The notes beneath the pieces are model-generated. The model had not been told where the DNA came from and made no database searches. It worked only from the letters and a program-made list of their open reading frames with translations. A stretch of DNA of 64,000 nt, taken from contig VSDK01008638.1 in assembly GCA_009767595.1 (NCBI GenBank), positions 25,809 through 89,808 of the forward strand, written 5' to 3'. Positions within the stretch are counted from its first letter, which is position 1. Every line of letters begins with the position of its first letter. This stretch comes from Symbiodinium kawagutii (Eukaryota; Sar; Dinophyceae; Suessiales; Symbiodiniaceae). This document shows positions 10,316-20,800 of the stretch, one piece after another. Position numbers and translations under genes: made by a program.

Positions 10316-13300
10316 ATGCACGATTTTGTGAGTGAATGGCAGGCTTTGGATCAGGCTTTTGATTTGGCAGATGAATTGGGTTTCCCTGCCTCTGTGGATG
10401 CTACTCCACAGGCCAATGATTCAGGCTTGCGTCGCAGTCCCCCAAGGTCTCCGTGGCGTCTTCTCCGTTTTGGTCCCAGTGTGGAGGTCTGCATTGGATC
10501 AGAGGATTCACTCCATTTGCATCGCATTTCGGTTCATTGTGAGAGTCTCCATCAGTGGTCAATCAAACCTTGGGGCCATGAGTTTCGTACAAAGCATTGG
10601 CCCTCAGGGGGAGTTGCTGAGTCGGTGTCTCCGCGGTACTTTAACGGTTTTGAATGCCTGCGGCCAAGTCTGCTAAGTCTGGATGCGGCTCTCCCAGACT
10701 ATCGGTGCAGGCTGCCTTGCAACCATGGTCATGGTCCTTGGGTAGGTGCTCCGCTGTCTCTGCGTGAGGCCGTGTCGAGCTCTCCTGAGGCCGCTCAACT
10801 CACTTGTGACGCCTTGCCTCGGGTGACCGTACCTGGGCCAGAGCAGTTTTTGGTTGATGATCAGTTGGATGACCTGGTTAGCTTTATGCATAGGCCTCTC
10901 GCTGTCTCTCATGATCCACGAATTGATGTGGCTTTATATCGTCGGGGACGCACCATGATTCATGCTAAGGCTGTGTCACACCCTCATGCTGCACGGTTTG
11001 CATCGGTCGCCAGTGCGTTGCATATGTCCCAGCATGACATTGGTGAAATCTTCGAGGCCTATCAACCGCTGCCTGGTTTGGATATTTCACGTCGGCCATG
11101 GCTAGTTCTGACTCATGATGATCCGTTTGATCAGACCTTGGATTGCATGGTCCTGTGTGATGTTGTTCTCCATCACAATGGTCCTCAACCTGTTGCCCAT
11201 GCACCAATCAGAGTGCGTAAGGTCCGGATTTCCCGTGCCCGTGTCGATCGAGATGATGTCCTTCGTTTGGCACGGGTTGAAGTTGCATGTGCCTTGATCC
11301 GCAACAGATGCTTAGTCAAGCACAATGGTCAGGCATGGGTCCAGCAGGATGTGAATATGAGGCGTCTTGCTAGTGGTGATTGGCTGGAAGTCACTGTTCC
11401 ACCTCGAGTGCCGTCGCCCACCGGTGATGTGTGCCTGGATGTAATTCATGCACGGAGGCAGGACGACTCGAATGACACTGAGGGAGATGTGGACAACCAG
11501 TCCGACCAGGTGAGCGAGGCTGGCAGTGGCACGGGTCCAGCGGACCCGATAAATGGAGGAATTGCCAACTTGCAAGAGCAAGAAGTCATCTTCTGCGTGT
11601 GGGCCATAGAGCATTCGATCCAGCGCATGTGTTTGGCACCACGGGTCGTGATCACAAGCATATGGCCAGATGCATGGCTTCGGGAATTCGTTCAGAGTTG
11701 GAGTGATGTGCTGACCAGCGGTGCCCCTACGAGTGTTCACCTCATCCTCCCACAGCCCGGAAATGCATTCTTGCATGACGGCCGTAGATGCCTCCATGTC
11801 CTCATTGAGCAGGGCCTTTCGCAGTCGAGGAGAGCTGCTTTAGTCTCCGTGTCAGTGGCTGTGGGGCCACGTCAGAGTGGTGAAGTAGCAGCTCACTCCC
11901 TTTCGGCGTATGCAAGTGCCTCCATAGTGTCGTCGACGGTCGGTGTTGCTCAGCATGACATTGACCATCACGAGGTCTCAATCAGGTTGCGCCATCGCAT
12001 TTTGCCATGGGGTATTGTGCAGCCAGTCCCAGCTGGTGCCAACTACCACCTGACCATTCGACCTCGTGTGATTGACCCTGAGGATGTGCCAGATCAACAA
12101 TCGCTCATGCAGACAAATCTTATGCCTGGGACTGACCAGAACCTGAATGCAGAGGGTCAGACCAATGTGCTTCAGACCAACGCCACCGAATTGCCATGTG
12201 AAGATGCGGTTGCAGCTCCTTTTATTCTCCCCAATGTTGCTGCAACAACTTTGCTTCCTCCGGCTTTGCGTGAGTTATTGTTTCGATGGACGCAGACTGC
12301 AGTGGTTGAGTTGCTTGAAGAAGGCCCAGTGATGTATGTCACAGTGTGGTACATACATCATGTCGAATCATCTCAGTGCCTGATTTCAAGACCTGCACGG
12401 CTTGGTGCACATTTTGCCACTTGGGTACAGGAGATCTTGCAGACGTGGGAGGATCACGTTCGCCCTGATGAACCCACTAGATTGCATGTTGTTCGTCCTG
12501 CCCCGCCGAACTCGATGTTACAGCATTCTCAATCGCACATCGTCATAGAGCAGGGACTGCATCGTCCACGTGTGCCCATTGTGGTTTGTAGACTGGCCCT
12601 GGAAGTGCTTTTTGCAGGATGTGAGAAAATCTTTGCGGTGTCTGTTCCTCGCACTCTTGGTCGTGATGATTTGGTTCCTCTGGCTTACCCGCTCATGCAT
12701 CCATGGAATTGTGCTGATCCCCACATTTGTCAGATCATTGTGCATTCGGTTCCAGTTGTGGCGGCGGACGTTGTGGTCGTTCGCCCTGGTGATCTTGTGT
12801 TTGCTCGGCACTTGTATGGACCTCCCCAAGCATGGCATGCGATTGACTCGACTGCACCAGTTGAGGGAGGGGTAGCCACTCATTTTGATTTAGCAATTCA
12901 GCCTCGCTTCCCTTTCTCTGACACAGTGGTTCATCTTGCACGTGCTCATGACTTCCACCAGCAGGTTTCTGAATGGCAGCCTTCGACTTTGAAAGTCCGT
13001 ACTTGGTTCCTGGATCATTTGCGTCTTCAAGAATTCCCGGTGTTTCGGGTTATTACCTTGCAACAGCCGTGGATCACGTGGCACACCCAGTTGACCGGCA
13101 CATGGCAAGATCTCATTGACCCAAATGAGCCTGCAGAAATTTCGGTCGTTAGGCCAGTGGCTACTCAACATCCTGATGAGGAAGTCATGACTGATGTCAT
13201 TGTATGGCAAAGACCTGTCCCTGATCGTCGAGTCAGCCTTGTGCAACTGGATCAGCAGCGCACATATGCACTATGTATCCCTAGGGTTCAAAGTCGTGAT

Positions 13301-16300
13301 GGTCTGATCCGTGCGGTCGGCAAATCGGCCACATGTCGTCATATGCAGTGCACTGTTATTCATGGAGGTCATCAAATTGATGATAGGATGCGCTTCTCTG
13401 TCCGTGATGGGTTTGGTTTTCAGGTTGATGTTCAATGGTCTGCTGCCTCATCATCCAATCGTGCCCCCATTTTGGATGAGGAAGACGTGGCTATGTTTGT
13501 GCAGTCAACCCGTCCAAGTGCTCCGGTTGTACCAGCCCTCGAAGTATTGGATCCAGATGCAGAGGACACCTCCACGATGCAGTTGTCTGCACCACCTGCT
13601 GCCGAGGTTTCTAGTGACAGTTCTTGTCCCACCACATCTGCTCCTTCACATCGCTTGTTTCGGGCATATGTTGAAGCACATCGGATGTTGGCTTTAGGAG
13701 GCTGTGCTCATGACCCTGCGGCTGAAGTTACAGTTCACACCTACTTCCTGAGCACCACCAGATTGCCTCAATGCCGTGTTGCGAGGCCCGTTCAAATTGG
13801 AGGTGACCCTGGGACGTGGGTTCCACAGTTGCTGACCGCTTGGCCGGATTATTATGTGGCGACTCACCCTGTTTCGTTGTATATGGTTTTTCCAATGCCT
13901 GTCAGAGAAAATAAACCTACTTCGAGTGCCGCTACCATCATTATTGCACAAGATGAAGCCCCTACTGAACGTGCTGCCTTTTTCACGGTACTTCACCCGG
14001 ATGCCAGCCTGACACATTTCGCTCGGATGGTTCCGTCTCAAGCAACCCGTGAATTGTTGATTGATGCTGCTGACCTTGCTCCTTTCGATCAGCCACCGTG
14101 TGGAGTTGTGCATGCTGATGTCACCTTGTATCAAGGTCAAGCATGGTTTGTGCAAAATGGACAGGGATTTTACATTGGGGTCCCCGGGGTTCCCGCTCCT
14201 GTTGGACCTCCTGTCTCCTCGGGCCCGACGGTCTTGACGTTAGACACTCTTATCCCTGATCAGACAGATGCGGCAGTTGAAGGTGATGAGACTGGTTGGG
14301 TTCAGCTCCCTGTGCGTGGTGATACGGCGCGCTTGGAAGCCTGCCATGATCAGAATGTGCCGTTGACGCAGCGCAGTGTGGACAGTTGGGACGACTTCGA
14401 TTGTCTTTGGGATCATGCCTGTCCATCCACTTTTAGGTTCCAGGTGTGGTTCATTCATCACCTCTATCATACTCGATGTCGAGCTGCTCGTCAGGTGACT
14501 TTGACTCACAGGATTATGGATTGGAAAACAGCCATTGAGCAGGTTTGGAGAGACGTCTTGATGCCGGATGAACCCACATTTATTGCGGTCGTGCACATGA
14601 CGCAAGGTGGCATTGATGGAAGAGCCACCCACATCATTCTTTGGCAACATCCCTGCATCGACAAAGTTGTGGCATTGCAGGGTACCATCCGACATCAGAC
14701 AGACAATCGTCAGGTGGAACTCGTGGCTATGTCTAGTCCCCGTACGGTGCGTGCTATGGTTTTGTTGCAACAAGCACCATTTGACTCTCGCACCCATCAG
14801 GCTTCTCTTCGGTATTTGTTCTTTCGGGTTCGTCCTGAACTCTATTTGGCACTCACGGATGGGTCTACCTGGAACATAGAAGTTACACCCTTGCCCCGCA
14901 CCGAGCAAGTGACCTTGTTGCAGTTGACGCATCGGATTCGGCAGTTGCATCCGAAGGGTGTGTCCAATGGACAGTCATGCAGGCCTGCGGACGTCGGCGA
15001 TGGCCCTTCGGTGTGCCCCGTCCGTTCTGTAGCCTTTCCTGACCTCTCTCGAGTGTGTGCACAACTCCTGCATTCTGATGCTACTTTACAGGACCCTGAT
15101 GTGTTGACTCAGTGTCTGCAACAGTGTCTTGCCTCTTGGGAGTTCGCTCAGCATTTGCAGAGGCAGGGATCACGCCGCGTGACTCACACACATATTTACA
15201 CTGATGGCTCATGTCTTTGGAATGTGGGCCGGGGTCAATTGCAAGCTGGCTGGGCGTTTGTGGTCGTGAGAGAATTGGATGATGGTTGTTTCATTGTTGC
15301 TGGGTTTGACTTTGCCCCGGTCGCCAGCCATGATGATGATGCCGCTCTGCCTACTATGTTTGCGGAAACGCAGACACCCAATGCTCTCAGCGCTGAAGCT
15401 GAAGCCCTGCTGCGTGCTGTTCTTTGGTGCATCTGCGATGAAGATTTTATTTCTGGCTGTCCCACTTGTCTGCATGCTGACGCTGCCTCGGTTCTGTTTT
15501 CCGCAGATGGGCAGTGGTCATGTCAACAACGCCGGCTTGTGCGTGAAGTTCTCCGGCCGGTCTTCATTGCTGCTCGACAATTGGGCACCTTGACTACGTC
15601 GTGGCAAAAGGCCCATTGCCAACATGTCTTCAATGACTTAGCTGATACCTTGGCGAAGCAGGCGGCCAGATCTGCGGACCTGACCCCTCGTCGGTCTCCA
15701 TATGATGCCTCGCAGGTGGCGATGCTACCTTGGGTATGGTTAGTTTGGCAGTCGCAGCTTGACAATGTGGGGCTTGAAGTGCAACATGATGCCATTGCTT
15801 TCCCGGTCCCGCCAGAGCTTGGCTTGGCGGATTTCGAGACTTGGCCTCGCCACTGTGTAAAGCAGCAGCAGACAGTCCGCCTTCAGGTTCAGTTTGTTAC
15901 TTACAATGTTGAATCGCTGAACGCATGGTGCGCACCACAGGGACCTCGCTCTACGTGGGCTTCCAGCCGTGAGCTGTTGCAACACCAAGCCCGCAACTAC
16001 CATTGCGTGTGCCTGCAGGAGACTCGTGTTAAGCATGATCAGGCTTGGTCTAGCAATAAGTGGTTTGGTTTTAGTGCAGCGGCCACTCTAGGCCGGGGGG
16101 GGTGTGAATTATGGTTCAACACTGCCGAGCCGTTTGCCCACGCCTGTGATTGTGACGGCAATGTGACACCGGTGTACTTTGATCAGAAGTACTGCATGAT
16201 TGTCTTGCAATCGGCCAGAGCTCTTGTGATTCGATACCAGGCCCCCCAGGTTGAATTGATTCTTTTCTCGGCACATGCGCCACATGAATTTTCGACTGAG

Positions 16301-19300
16301 ACGGAGAAAAGTCATTTCTGGGATGAGTTTGGTCAATGCCTGGAGAAGTTCTGTGATCTTCCGAGCCTGGGCGGCATAGATGCAAATGCTCGTGTCGGAT
16401 CAGTGTTGGCTCGACCCATTGGCACATGTGATGCTGAAGAACAGAATTCAAATGGTCAATTCTTTGTCGATTTTCTGGTCCGCACCAATCTGTGTGCACC
16501 TACCACCTTTGATTCTACTAGGTGGATTCACAAAGAGGTCGCGGGGACGTGGCATTCGCGTGCGGGTTGGCATCGCATTGATTACCCCGTGATCAGTGCT
16601 GGGCTGGCTTTGTTTCCCTGTGTGGCCAATCGGGATGATGTAGCCCTGCCGAAGGATCATGATGATCACGTCTCAGTTTCATTGAGCATTGACGCAGCCG
16701 TTGCCACGATGACTTGGCATCCGATTGTCAAACCAGTTCGGTTTGATCGACAGGCCTTGTGCACTGAGCGTGGTCAAGCTCAAGCTGCCCAAATGTTGCA
16801 TGATTTTGAATCAGAGTGGCGGAATCGCCTTTGGCACATGCCACTTGATCAGCATGCCTCTGCGTTGCATGAATGGTTTGCGCCACGCCTACAGACGGCC
16901 TTTCCTCCTGTCAAGACTTGTCAACGACAAACATGGTTGTCTCCACAGACGGTTCAGGCACTGTGTCTATCTAGACGGGCGCGTCGTGCCATTCGTTGCA
17001 TTCGTCAGCAGCTTAGGGTAGCCGATATTCCTGTTGATGATTTCACACCTGATGCATCTGATGCATGGCAGCTCCAATGTAAAGTTGCTCTTGAGGGATA
17101 CCGTGGCATTGTTCAGAGGGTGCATCGGTTTTTACGTGCTTCTTTGCGTCAGGATGAGGCTGCCTATCTTCGTGATCTGGCCCAACAGGACCGTGACCGC
17201 TGTGATGCAGCCAAGGGTGCTCAGATGTGGCAGGCCATCCGTGCCAAGCTGCCGAAGTTTCGCATGAGGAGGAAGATGCAAGTGACTCGATATCAGATAC
17301 CCCCGCAAGCTCTGCAATCTCACTTTGCTAGTGTTGAAGCGGCACAGATTGTCCCGCTCTCCAAAGCAGCCCAGGATGTTGTCACCTGCAATCGAGCAGC
17401 TAGGAGCCAGATGCAGACAGTCCAGCTTACCGCGGATGACCTCCCGACTATCCTGGAACTGGAGGACGCGATTAGAGATGCCCAGAAACATAAGGCGATG
17501 CTGGGAGCTATTCTGCCGGAGTTGCTTCACGCTGACCCTCCAGTGGCGGCTCGTCTACTGTTTCCGTCCTTGATCCAGAGTGTGATGTTTGGGCAAGAAC
17601 CGTTTTCGTGGAAAGGGGGGGCTCTGTGTCCTCTGTTCAAGGGGAAGGGCTCTGTCCGATGTGTCACCAACTTCCGGGCCATCTTGATAGCCCAAGCGGT
17701 TCCGAAGATCATACACCGCATTGCGCGACATCGCCTCCTTCGCCAGATTGGGGCCACTCTCCAACCGATGCAGGTGGGCGGCCTACGCCGCATGTCAGTC
17801 ACTTTCGCCAGCCAGTGTTTAACTGCCTTGCGGCTACGAGCTGCTGAACGAAAGATGAGTCATGCCGTCTTGTTCGTGGATCTAAAAAGTGCATTTTACC
17901 AAGCCCAGCGGACTTCGGTAACAGCCAACAACCTTCAGATCCCGTTCTATGACGATGAGGAATGTCGTGTGTCGGCTGTCAATCACTCCCCGGCATTGCA
18001 TGATCGAAACTCTTCTTCCCAGATGCAATGTTGGGTCCAGCAGTTGTTGTCATGCACGTGGTCGCAGGTGCAGTGTGGAGCTCAACACCTGATGGTTGAT
18101 CATGCCATGCAAGCTCAGACCGGTACCCGACCGGGTGACCCGGGAGCTGATTTATTGTTCACCACGGTGATGGCGGGTGTGCTTCGTCAGTTCTCGAGTG
18201 ATATGTCGCAGGAGCTACCCACTTTCATTTTTCATGATGAAGAGCACATCATTCACCCCATTACATGGGTTGATGATGTCGCCGTTTATCTTGAACACCC
18301 GTGTCCGGCCACACTGTTGCAGATTTTGACCAAGGCAGCTGAAGCCATTCGGTTTCGTTGTGCTGAAAGGGGTTTTGAGATCAACCTAGCCAAGGGCAAA
18401 ACGGAAGCTTTGATCCGATTGGAAGGTCGTGGCAGTCAGGGTGTTCATCGTGCTCTTCTTGATGGGTCTCTCGACTGCCTGCGATTGGGTCAAGGAGAAC
18501 AAGTCCGGTACCTACCTACCACCACCTTGTACACTCATCTGGGCATGAAACAGACAGCTTCCATGGCCCTTGATTCGGAGATTTCATTCCGTATTGGCCA
18601 AGCGGCCACTGCATTGAAGGAGAGCATGCCCATTGTCCGGCATCGATTCTTGGCCACGGAGGAGCGTCTGCACCTGTTGCGATCCTTGGTCTTCTCCAAG
18701 TTGCTTTTTGGTGCGGAGGTGTGGCAATCCGCGGGGACAGCATTGTGTGCCAAGTTGCAAGCTTTTGTGGTTCGTGCGTATCGTCATTTGTTGAATTCAC
18801 GCAATTTCAGGACTGGTGACCATTCGACTGATGATCAAATCTGGGCAGTTCTATCGGCACCGGATGCTCATGACTTGATTCGCACGGCACGTCTTAGACA
18901 TCTTCACCATGTGCTTCGTGATGGACCACATCTTTTGCGTGCCCTTTTGGATGCCCAAAGTGATGGCAAGTGTGCAAGCTGGTACTTTCTTGTGCGAGAG
19001 GATCTGCGATGGTTAGTGACCTGTTTGCCTACCTTACAATATCTTGGTGATCCGGAAGTGCACTGGGACCGCTGGTGTGCTGCCATCCTTCAACATGGTT
19101 TTGGATGGAAAGGGAAGTGCAAACGTGCCATGCTGATCAGTGCGCAGGCTCGCACTACTAATGCTCAAGCTCGTCTTCTGACACTTGGTCTTGGTCTTCC
19201 CGACACAAGCTCCCTTCCTGTGCCTGTTCAGGAGGCTGGTGACTATGTTTGTGGCGATTGTGGTAAAGATTTTGCCACTGCCACCGCACTTGCTGCTCAC

Positions 19301-20659
19301 CGTACTTTGCAACATGGGGCCACCGCAGCAGTCCGTGCCTATATGCCAGACCCTCTGACATGTGGTTCATGCCTGAAACAGTTTGGGGCGACCCAGAAGC
19401 TTAGACAGCACTTGCAATACAAGCATGGCCGTTGTCTTTCGCATTTGGTTGAGGTGTGGTCTCCCCTCACGGATGCGCAGATTGCCGAGGTGGTGACCGT
19501 GCCGTTGAAGGCTGCGCGCGATCAATATCGAGCCCCGGCCCTTCAGACCTATGGACCTCGCATGCCCACCCAAGAGGAATGGCTTCGTGTGGCTCCTCAT
19601 CGAAGGTCGGTGCACGCTGCTCGTCCAGTTCTTGCACCTTGCACCTTGACAGTTGCTGATTGCATGGATTGGTATCTTGCAGAGGATTTTCCGCTCTCAT
19701 CTTTGATGAGTGGATGTACCGTTCGTGCCGAGGTTAGGGAGGTCTTCCTGGATATGCTTGACAACTTGCCTCTTCAGGATCGCCCGCAGTGGCATTTGAG
19801 CAAGCTGAGGGAATGGGACACTCTTTTCCTGCCTGATACACGCGCTCCAGCTTCGTCATGTGTGAGCCCACCTCAATCCGCGCATGAGACTCTGCCACCT
19901 TTGGACCCGGTTGATGCCCTGCATGTGCTAGTTTTGCATGATGTGGATGAAGATGCACCGCTGGAGGCGTGGTGGCGTGATATCTCGGAACAGTATCAGC
20001 AGCCGGTTTACCCATGTTTCTTGCACGCCCGTGCATTTGCGGCCTCCCATGTGGCGTCTCTTCAGGAACGTCTTCAACCTTGGTTAGCTCGGCTACGAGG
20101 TGGGAAGTTATTTGGTGTTTGGGGCATTTTGACGAGCAGGAGCTGGGCGTGGACTGGCCCTCACCAACGCAGGTCCGTTGCTCACCCTTGGGGTTTGCCG
20201 ACATTGTCTGGTCGCCAGGCTCCTCGTGTGCGTGATGATAATGGAGCTGCGTGTGCATGGTCATCTTTGGCAGATGTTGCTATTGCATGTTCCTTGCCAT
20301 GTGCTTTGCTCGCCTTAGGTGGTGGCGACGACCGAGGAATGCAAGACGGACCGTGGCAATTTCCTCCCCTTGCACGTCTTTGTACCGATGGGGCTTGGTC
20401 TTTTCTTCGTATGGACGTTCAGCATGGTGGGACTGATTCGGTCCGTACTTTTGGGCTCTTGCATTCCCATATGGACTCAGTGATGATCAACTGGCATCTT
20501 GTACGCTCGCGGCTGCTGGATGTCCAGACTTTTGGTGTCCCTGAGGAGTCAGCGTTGCTCACGGTTGGACGCTGTGTTTGGCATGCTTTCGTTCAGATAG
20601 CATGTCGTGGGCATGTCCGTGATGGATGTGACCCGAATTTTCGTGGCACTTGTCTTTGA
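10316..20659 (+). CDS. LINE ORF2: reiterated modules-RNase H-EEP-RT-C2H2
   Basis: ORF2 polyprotein, 3,447 aa from the first ATG after ORF1 in this frame. The frame is open from 8813, so a -1 frameshift from ORF1 is also possible. Order: a unique N-terminal part; at least five diverged copies of a 220-250-aa module (starts near 11584, 12329, 12990, 13721 and 14431), each opening with a W(F/Y)IHH-like strand and a W..D.L.P.EPT core; RNase H with TDGS (15203), AEAEA (15393), HADA (15476) and ND..AD (15632); APE-type endonuclease with TYN (15899), QETR (16018), DANA (16379), IDY (16574) and HDDHV (16660); reverse transcriptase with FVDLKSAF (17873), TGTRPGDPGAD (18119) and WVDDVA (18266). Two C2H2 fingers (CGDC...H..H at 19249, CGSC...H..H at 19363) and about 400 further residues with no recognised domain complete it. 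No internal stops, so the copy may be intact. Confidence 0.92.
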   Translation: MHDFVSEWQALDQAFDLADELGFPASVDATPQANDSGLRRSPPRSPWRLLRFGPSVEVCIGSEDSLHLHRISVHCESLHQWSIKPWGHEFRTKHWPSGGVAESVSPRYFNGFECLRPSLLSLDAALPDYRCRLPCNHGHGPWVGAPLSLREAVSSSPEAAQLTCDALPRVTVPGPEQFLVDDQLDDLVSFMHRPLAVSHDPRIDVALYRRGRTMIHAKAVSHPHAARFASVASALHMSQHDIGEIFEAYQPLPGLDISRRPWLVLTHDDPFDQTLDCMVLCDVVLHHNGPQPVAHAPIRVRKVRISRARVDRDDVLRLARVEVACALIRNRCLVKHNGQAWVQQDVNMRRLASGDWLEVTVPPRVPSPTGDVCLDVIHARRQDDSNDTEGDVDNQSDQVSEAGSGTGPADPINGGIANLQEQEVIFCVWAIEHSIQRMCLAPRVVITSIWPDAWLREFVQSWSDVLTSGAPTSVHLILPQPGNAFLHDGRRCLHVLIEQGLSQSRRAALVSVSVAVGPRQSGEVAAHSLSAYASASIVSSTVGVAQHDIDHHEVSIRLRHRILPWGIVQPVPAGANYHLTIRPRVIDPEDVPDQQSLMQTNLMPGTDQNLNAEGQTNVLQTNATELPCEDAVAAPFILPNVAATTLLPPALRELLFRWTQTAVVELLEEGPVMYVTVWYIHHVESSQCLISRPARLGAHFATWVQEILQTWEDHVRPDEPTRLHVVRPAPPNSMLQHSQSHIVIEQGLHRPRVPIVVCRLALEVLFAGCEKIFAVSVPRTLGRDDLVPLAYPLMHPWNCADPHICQIIVHSVPVVAADVVVVRPGDLVFARHLYGPPQAWHAIDSTAPVEGGVATHFDLAIQPRFPFSDTVVHLARAHDFHQQVSEWQPSTLKVRTWFLDHLRLQEFPVFRVITLQQPWITWHTQLTGTWQDLIDPNEPAEISVVRPVATQHPDEEVMTDVIVWQRPVPDRRVSLVQLDQQRTYALCIPRVQSRDGLIRAVGKSATCRHMQCTVIHGGHQIDDRMRFSVRDGFGFQVDVQWSAASSSNRAPILDEEDVAMFVQSTRPSAPVVPALEVLDPDAEDTSTMQLSAPPAAEVSSDSSCPTTSAPSHRLFRAYVEAHRMLALGGCAHDPAAEVTVHTYFLSTTRLPQCRVARPVQIGGDPGTWVPQLLTAWPDYYVATHPVSLYMVFPMPVRENKPTSSAATIIIAQDEAPTERAAFFTVLHPDASLTHFARMVPSQATRELLIDAADLAPFDQPPCGVVHADVTLYQGQAWFVQNGQGFYIGVPGVPAPVGPPVSSGPTVLTLDTLIPDQTDAAVEGDETGWVQLPVRGDTARLEACHDQNVPLTQRSVDSWDDFDCLWDHACPSTFRFQVWFIHHLYHTRCRAARQVTLTHRIMDWKTAIEQVWRDVLMPDEPTFIAVVHMTQGGIDGRATHIILWQHPCIDKVVALQGTIRHQTDNRQVELVAMSSPRTVRAMVLLQQAPFDSRTHQASLRYLFFRVRPELYLALTDGSTWNIEVTPLPRTEQVTLLQLTHRIRQLHPKGVSNGQSCRPADVGDGPSVCPVRSVAFPDLSRVCAQLLHSDATLQDPDVLTQCLQQCLASWEFAQHLQRQGSRRVTHTHIYTDGSCLWNVGRGQLQAGWAFVVVRELDDGCFIVAGFDFAPVASHDDDAALPTMFAETQTPNALSAEAEALLRAVLWCICDEDFISGCPTCLHADAASVLFSADGQWSCQQRRLVREVLRPVFIAARQLGTLTTSWQKAHCQHVFNDLADTLAKQAARSADLTPRRSPYDASQVAMLPWVWLVWQSQLDNVGLEVQHDAIAFPVPPELGLADFETWPRHCVKQQQTVRLQVQFVTYNVESLNAWCAPQGPRSTWASSRELLQHQARNYHCVCLQETRVKHDQAWSSNKWFGFSAAATLGRGGCELWFNTAEPFAHACDCDGNVTPVYFDQKYCMIVLQSARALVIRYQAPQVELILFSAHAPHEFSTETEKSHFWDEFGQCLEKFCDLPSLGGIDANARVGSVLARPIGTCDAEEQNSNGQFFVDFLVRTNLCAPTTFDSTRWIHKEVAGTWHSRAGWHRIDYPVISAGLALFPCVANRDDVALPKDHDDHVSVSLSIDAAVATMTWHPIVKPVRFDRQALCTERGQAQAAQMLHDFESEWRNRLWHMPLDQHASALHEWFAPRLQTAFPPVKTCQRQTWLSPQTVQALCLSRRARRAIRCIRQQLRVADIPVDDFTPDASDAWQLQCKVALEGYRGIVQRVHRFLRASLRQDEAAYLRDLAQQDRDRCDAAKGAQMWQAIRAKLPKFRMRRKMQVTRYQIPPQALQSHFASVEAAQIVPLSKAAQDVVTCNRAARSQMQTVQLTADDLPTILELEDAIRDAQKHKAMLGAILPELLHADPPVAARLLFPSLIQSVMFGQEPFSWKGGALCPLFKGKGSVRCVTNFRAILIAQAVPKIIHRIARHRLLRQIGATLQPMQVGGLRRMSVTFASQCLTALRLRAAERKMSHAVLFVDLKSAFYQAQRTSVTANNLQIPFYDDEECRVSAVNHSPALHDRNSSSQMQCWVQQLLSCTWSQVQCGAQHLMVDHAMQAQTGTRPGDPGADLLFTTVMAGVLRQFSSDMSQELPTFIFHDEEHIIHPITWVDDVAVYLEHPCPATLLQILTKAAEAIRFRCAERGFEINLAKGKTEALIRLEGRGSQGVHRALLDGSLDCLRLGQGEQVRYLPTTTLYTHLGMKQTASMALDSEISFRIGQAATALKESMPIVRHRFLATEERLHLLRSLVFSKLLFGAEVWQSAGTALCAKLQAFVVRAYRHLLNSRNFRTGDHSTDDQIWAVLSAPDAHDLIRTARLRHLHHVLRDGPHLLRALLDAQSDGKCASWYFLVREDLRWLVTCLPTLQYLGDPEVHWDRWCAAILQHGFGWKGKCKRAMLISAQARTTNAQARLLTLGLGLPDTSSLPVPVQEAGDYVCGDCGKDFATATALAAHRTLQHGATAAVRAYMPDPLTCGSCLKQFGATQKLRQHLQYKHGRCLSHLVEVWSPLTDAQIAEVVTVPLKAARDQYRAPALQTYGPRMPTQEEWLRVAPHRRSVHAARPVLAPCTLTVADCMDWYLAEDFPLSSLMSGCTVRAEVREVFLDMLDNLPLQDRPQWHLSKLREWDTLFLPDTRAPASSCVSPPQSAHETLPPLDPVDALHVLVLHDVDEDAPLEAWWRDISEQYQQPVYPCFLHARAFAASHVASLQERLQPWLARLRGGKLFGVWGILTSRSWAWTGPHQRRSVAHPWGLPTLSGRQAPRVRDDNGAACAWSSLADVAIACSLPCALLALGGGDDRGMQDGPWQFPPLARLCTDGAWSFLRMDVQHGGTDSVRTFGLLHSHMDSVMINWHLVRSRLLDVQTFGVPEESALLTVGRCVWHAFVQIACRGHVRDGCDPNFRGTCL
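11584..15060 (+). other. Five-fold reiterated module region in LINE ORF2
   Basis: Five diverged copies of one protein module lie head to tail upstream of RNase H. First half of each: an aromatic strand (VWAIEHS, VWYIHHV, TWFLDHL, TYFLSTT, VWFIHHL), then C..R/P.V.(L/I), a W....L..W.D.L core, P.EP.....VV.P, and (H)I(I/V)(I/L)(W/E)Q. Second half of each: an H-rich stretch, then a V.LY.GQ.W-like segment and a glycine turn. A half-copy (about 11130-11400) precedes the first full one. Spacing between starts is about 745, 661, 731 and 710 nt. No family is recognised. Accumulation by repeated in-frame duplication is inferred from the shared motif order. Confidence 0.7.
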
Positions 20660-20800
20660 GGTCCCTGAACAGCTCGGGAATGGTGAGTACGCTGCGGCGG
20701 AAGTGCCTCCGAGACTCAAAGACGCCACCTGTGACAGAATTCATTTTGTGCTAGGCGTGTAGGCACTGGATTGCCCGGTCGCTCTGAAAGAAAAAAAAAA
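20660..20800 (+). other. LINE 3' UTR and A tail
   Basis: 141 bases after the ORF2 stop, ending in CTCTGAAAG and ten A. No polyadenylation hexamer is evident, as is usual in dinoflagellates. The short 3' UTR presumably carries the RT recognition end. Confidence 0.7.

Larger units (their letters stand above)
8744..20800 (+). mobile_element. Full-length LINE-type retrotransposon, ~12.06 kb
   Basis: A non-LTR retrotransposon inserted in the + orientation. Both flanks carry the identical 12-mer GTTGAGCAACGT (8732-8743 and 20801-20812). The 3' end is AAAG followed by ten A. Inside are ORF1 (9096-10238) and a giant ORF2 (to 20659) with RNase H, APE-like endonuclease and reverse transcriptase domains. 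The matching TSD, the A tail and two long ORFs indicate a complete, recently inserted copy made by target-primed reverse transcription. Non-coding ends are about 350 bp (5') and 141 bp (3'). At 12 kb it is roughly twice the length of typical LINEs, and almost all the excess lies in reiterated modules at the N-terminal side of ORF2. Confidence 0.93.
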
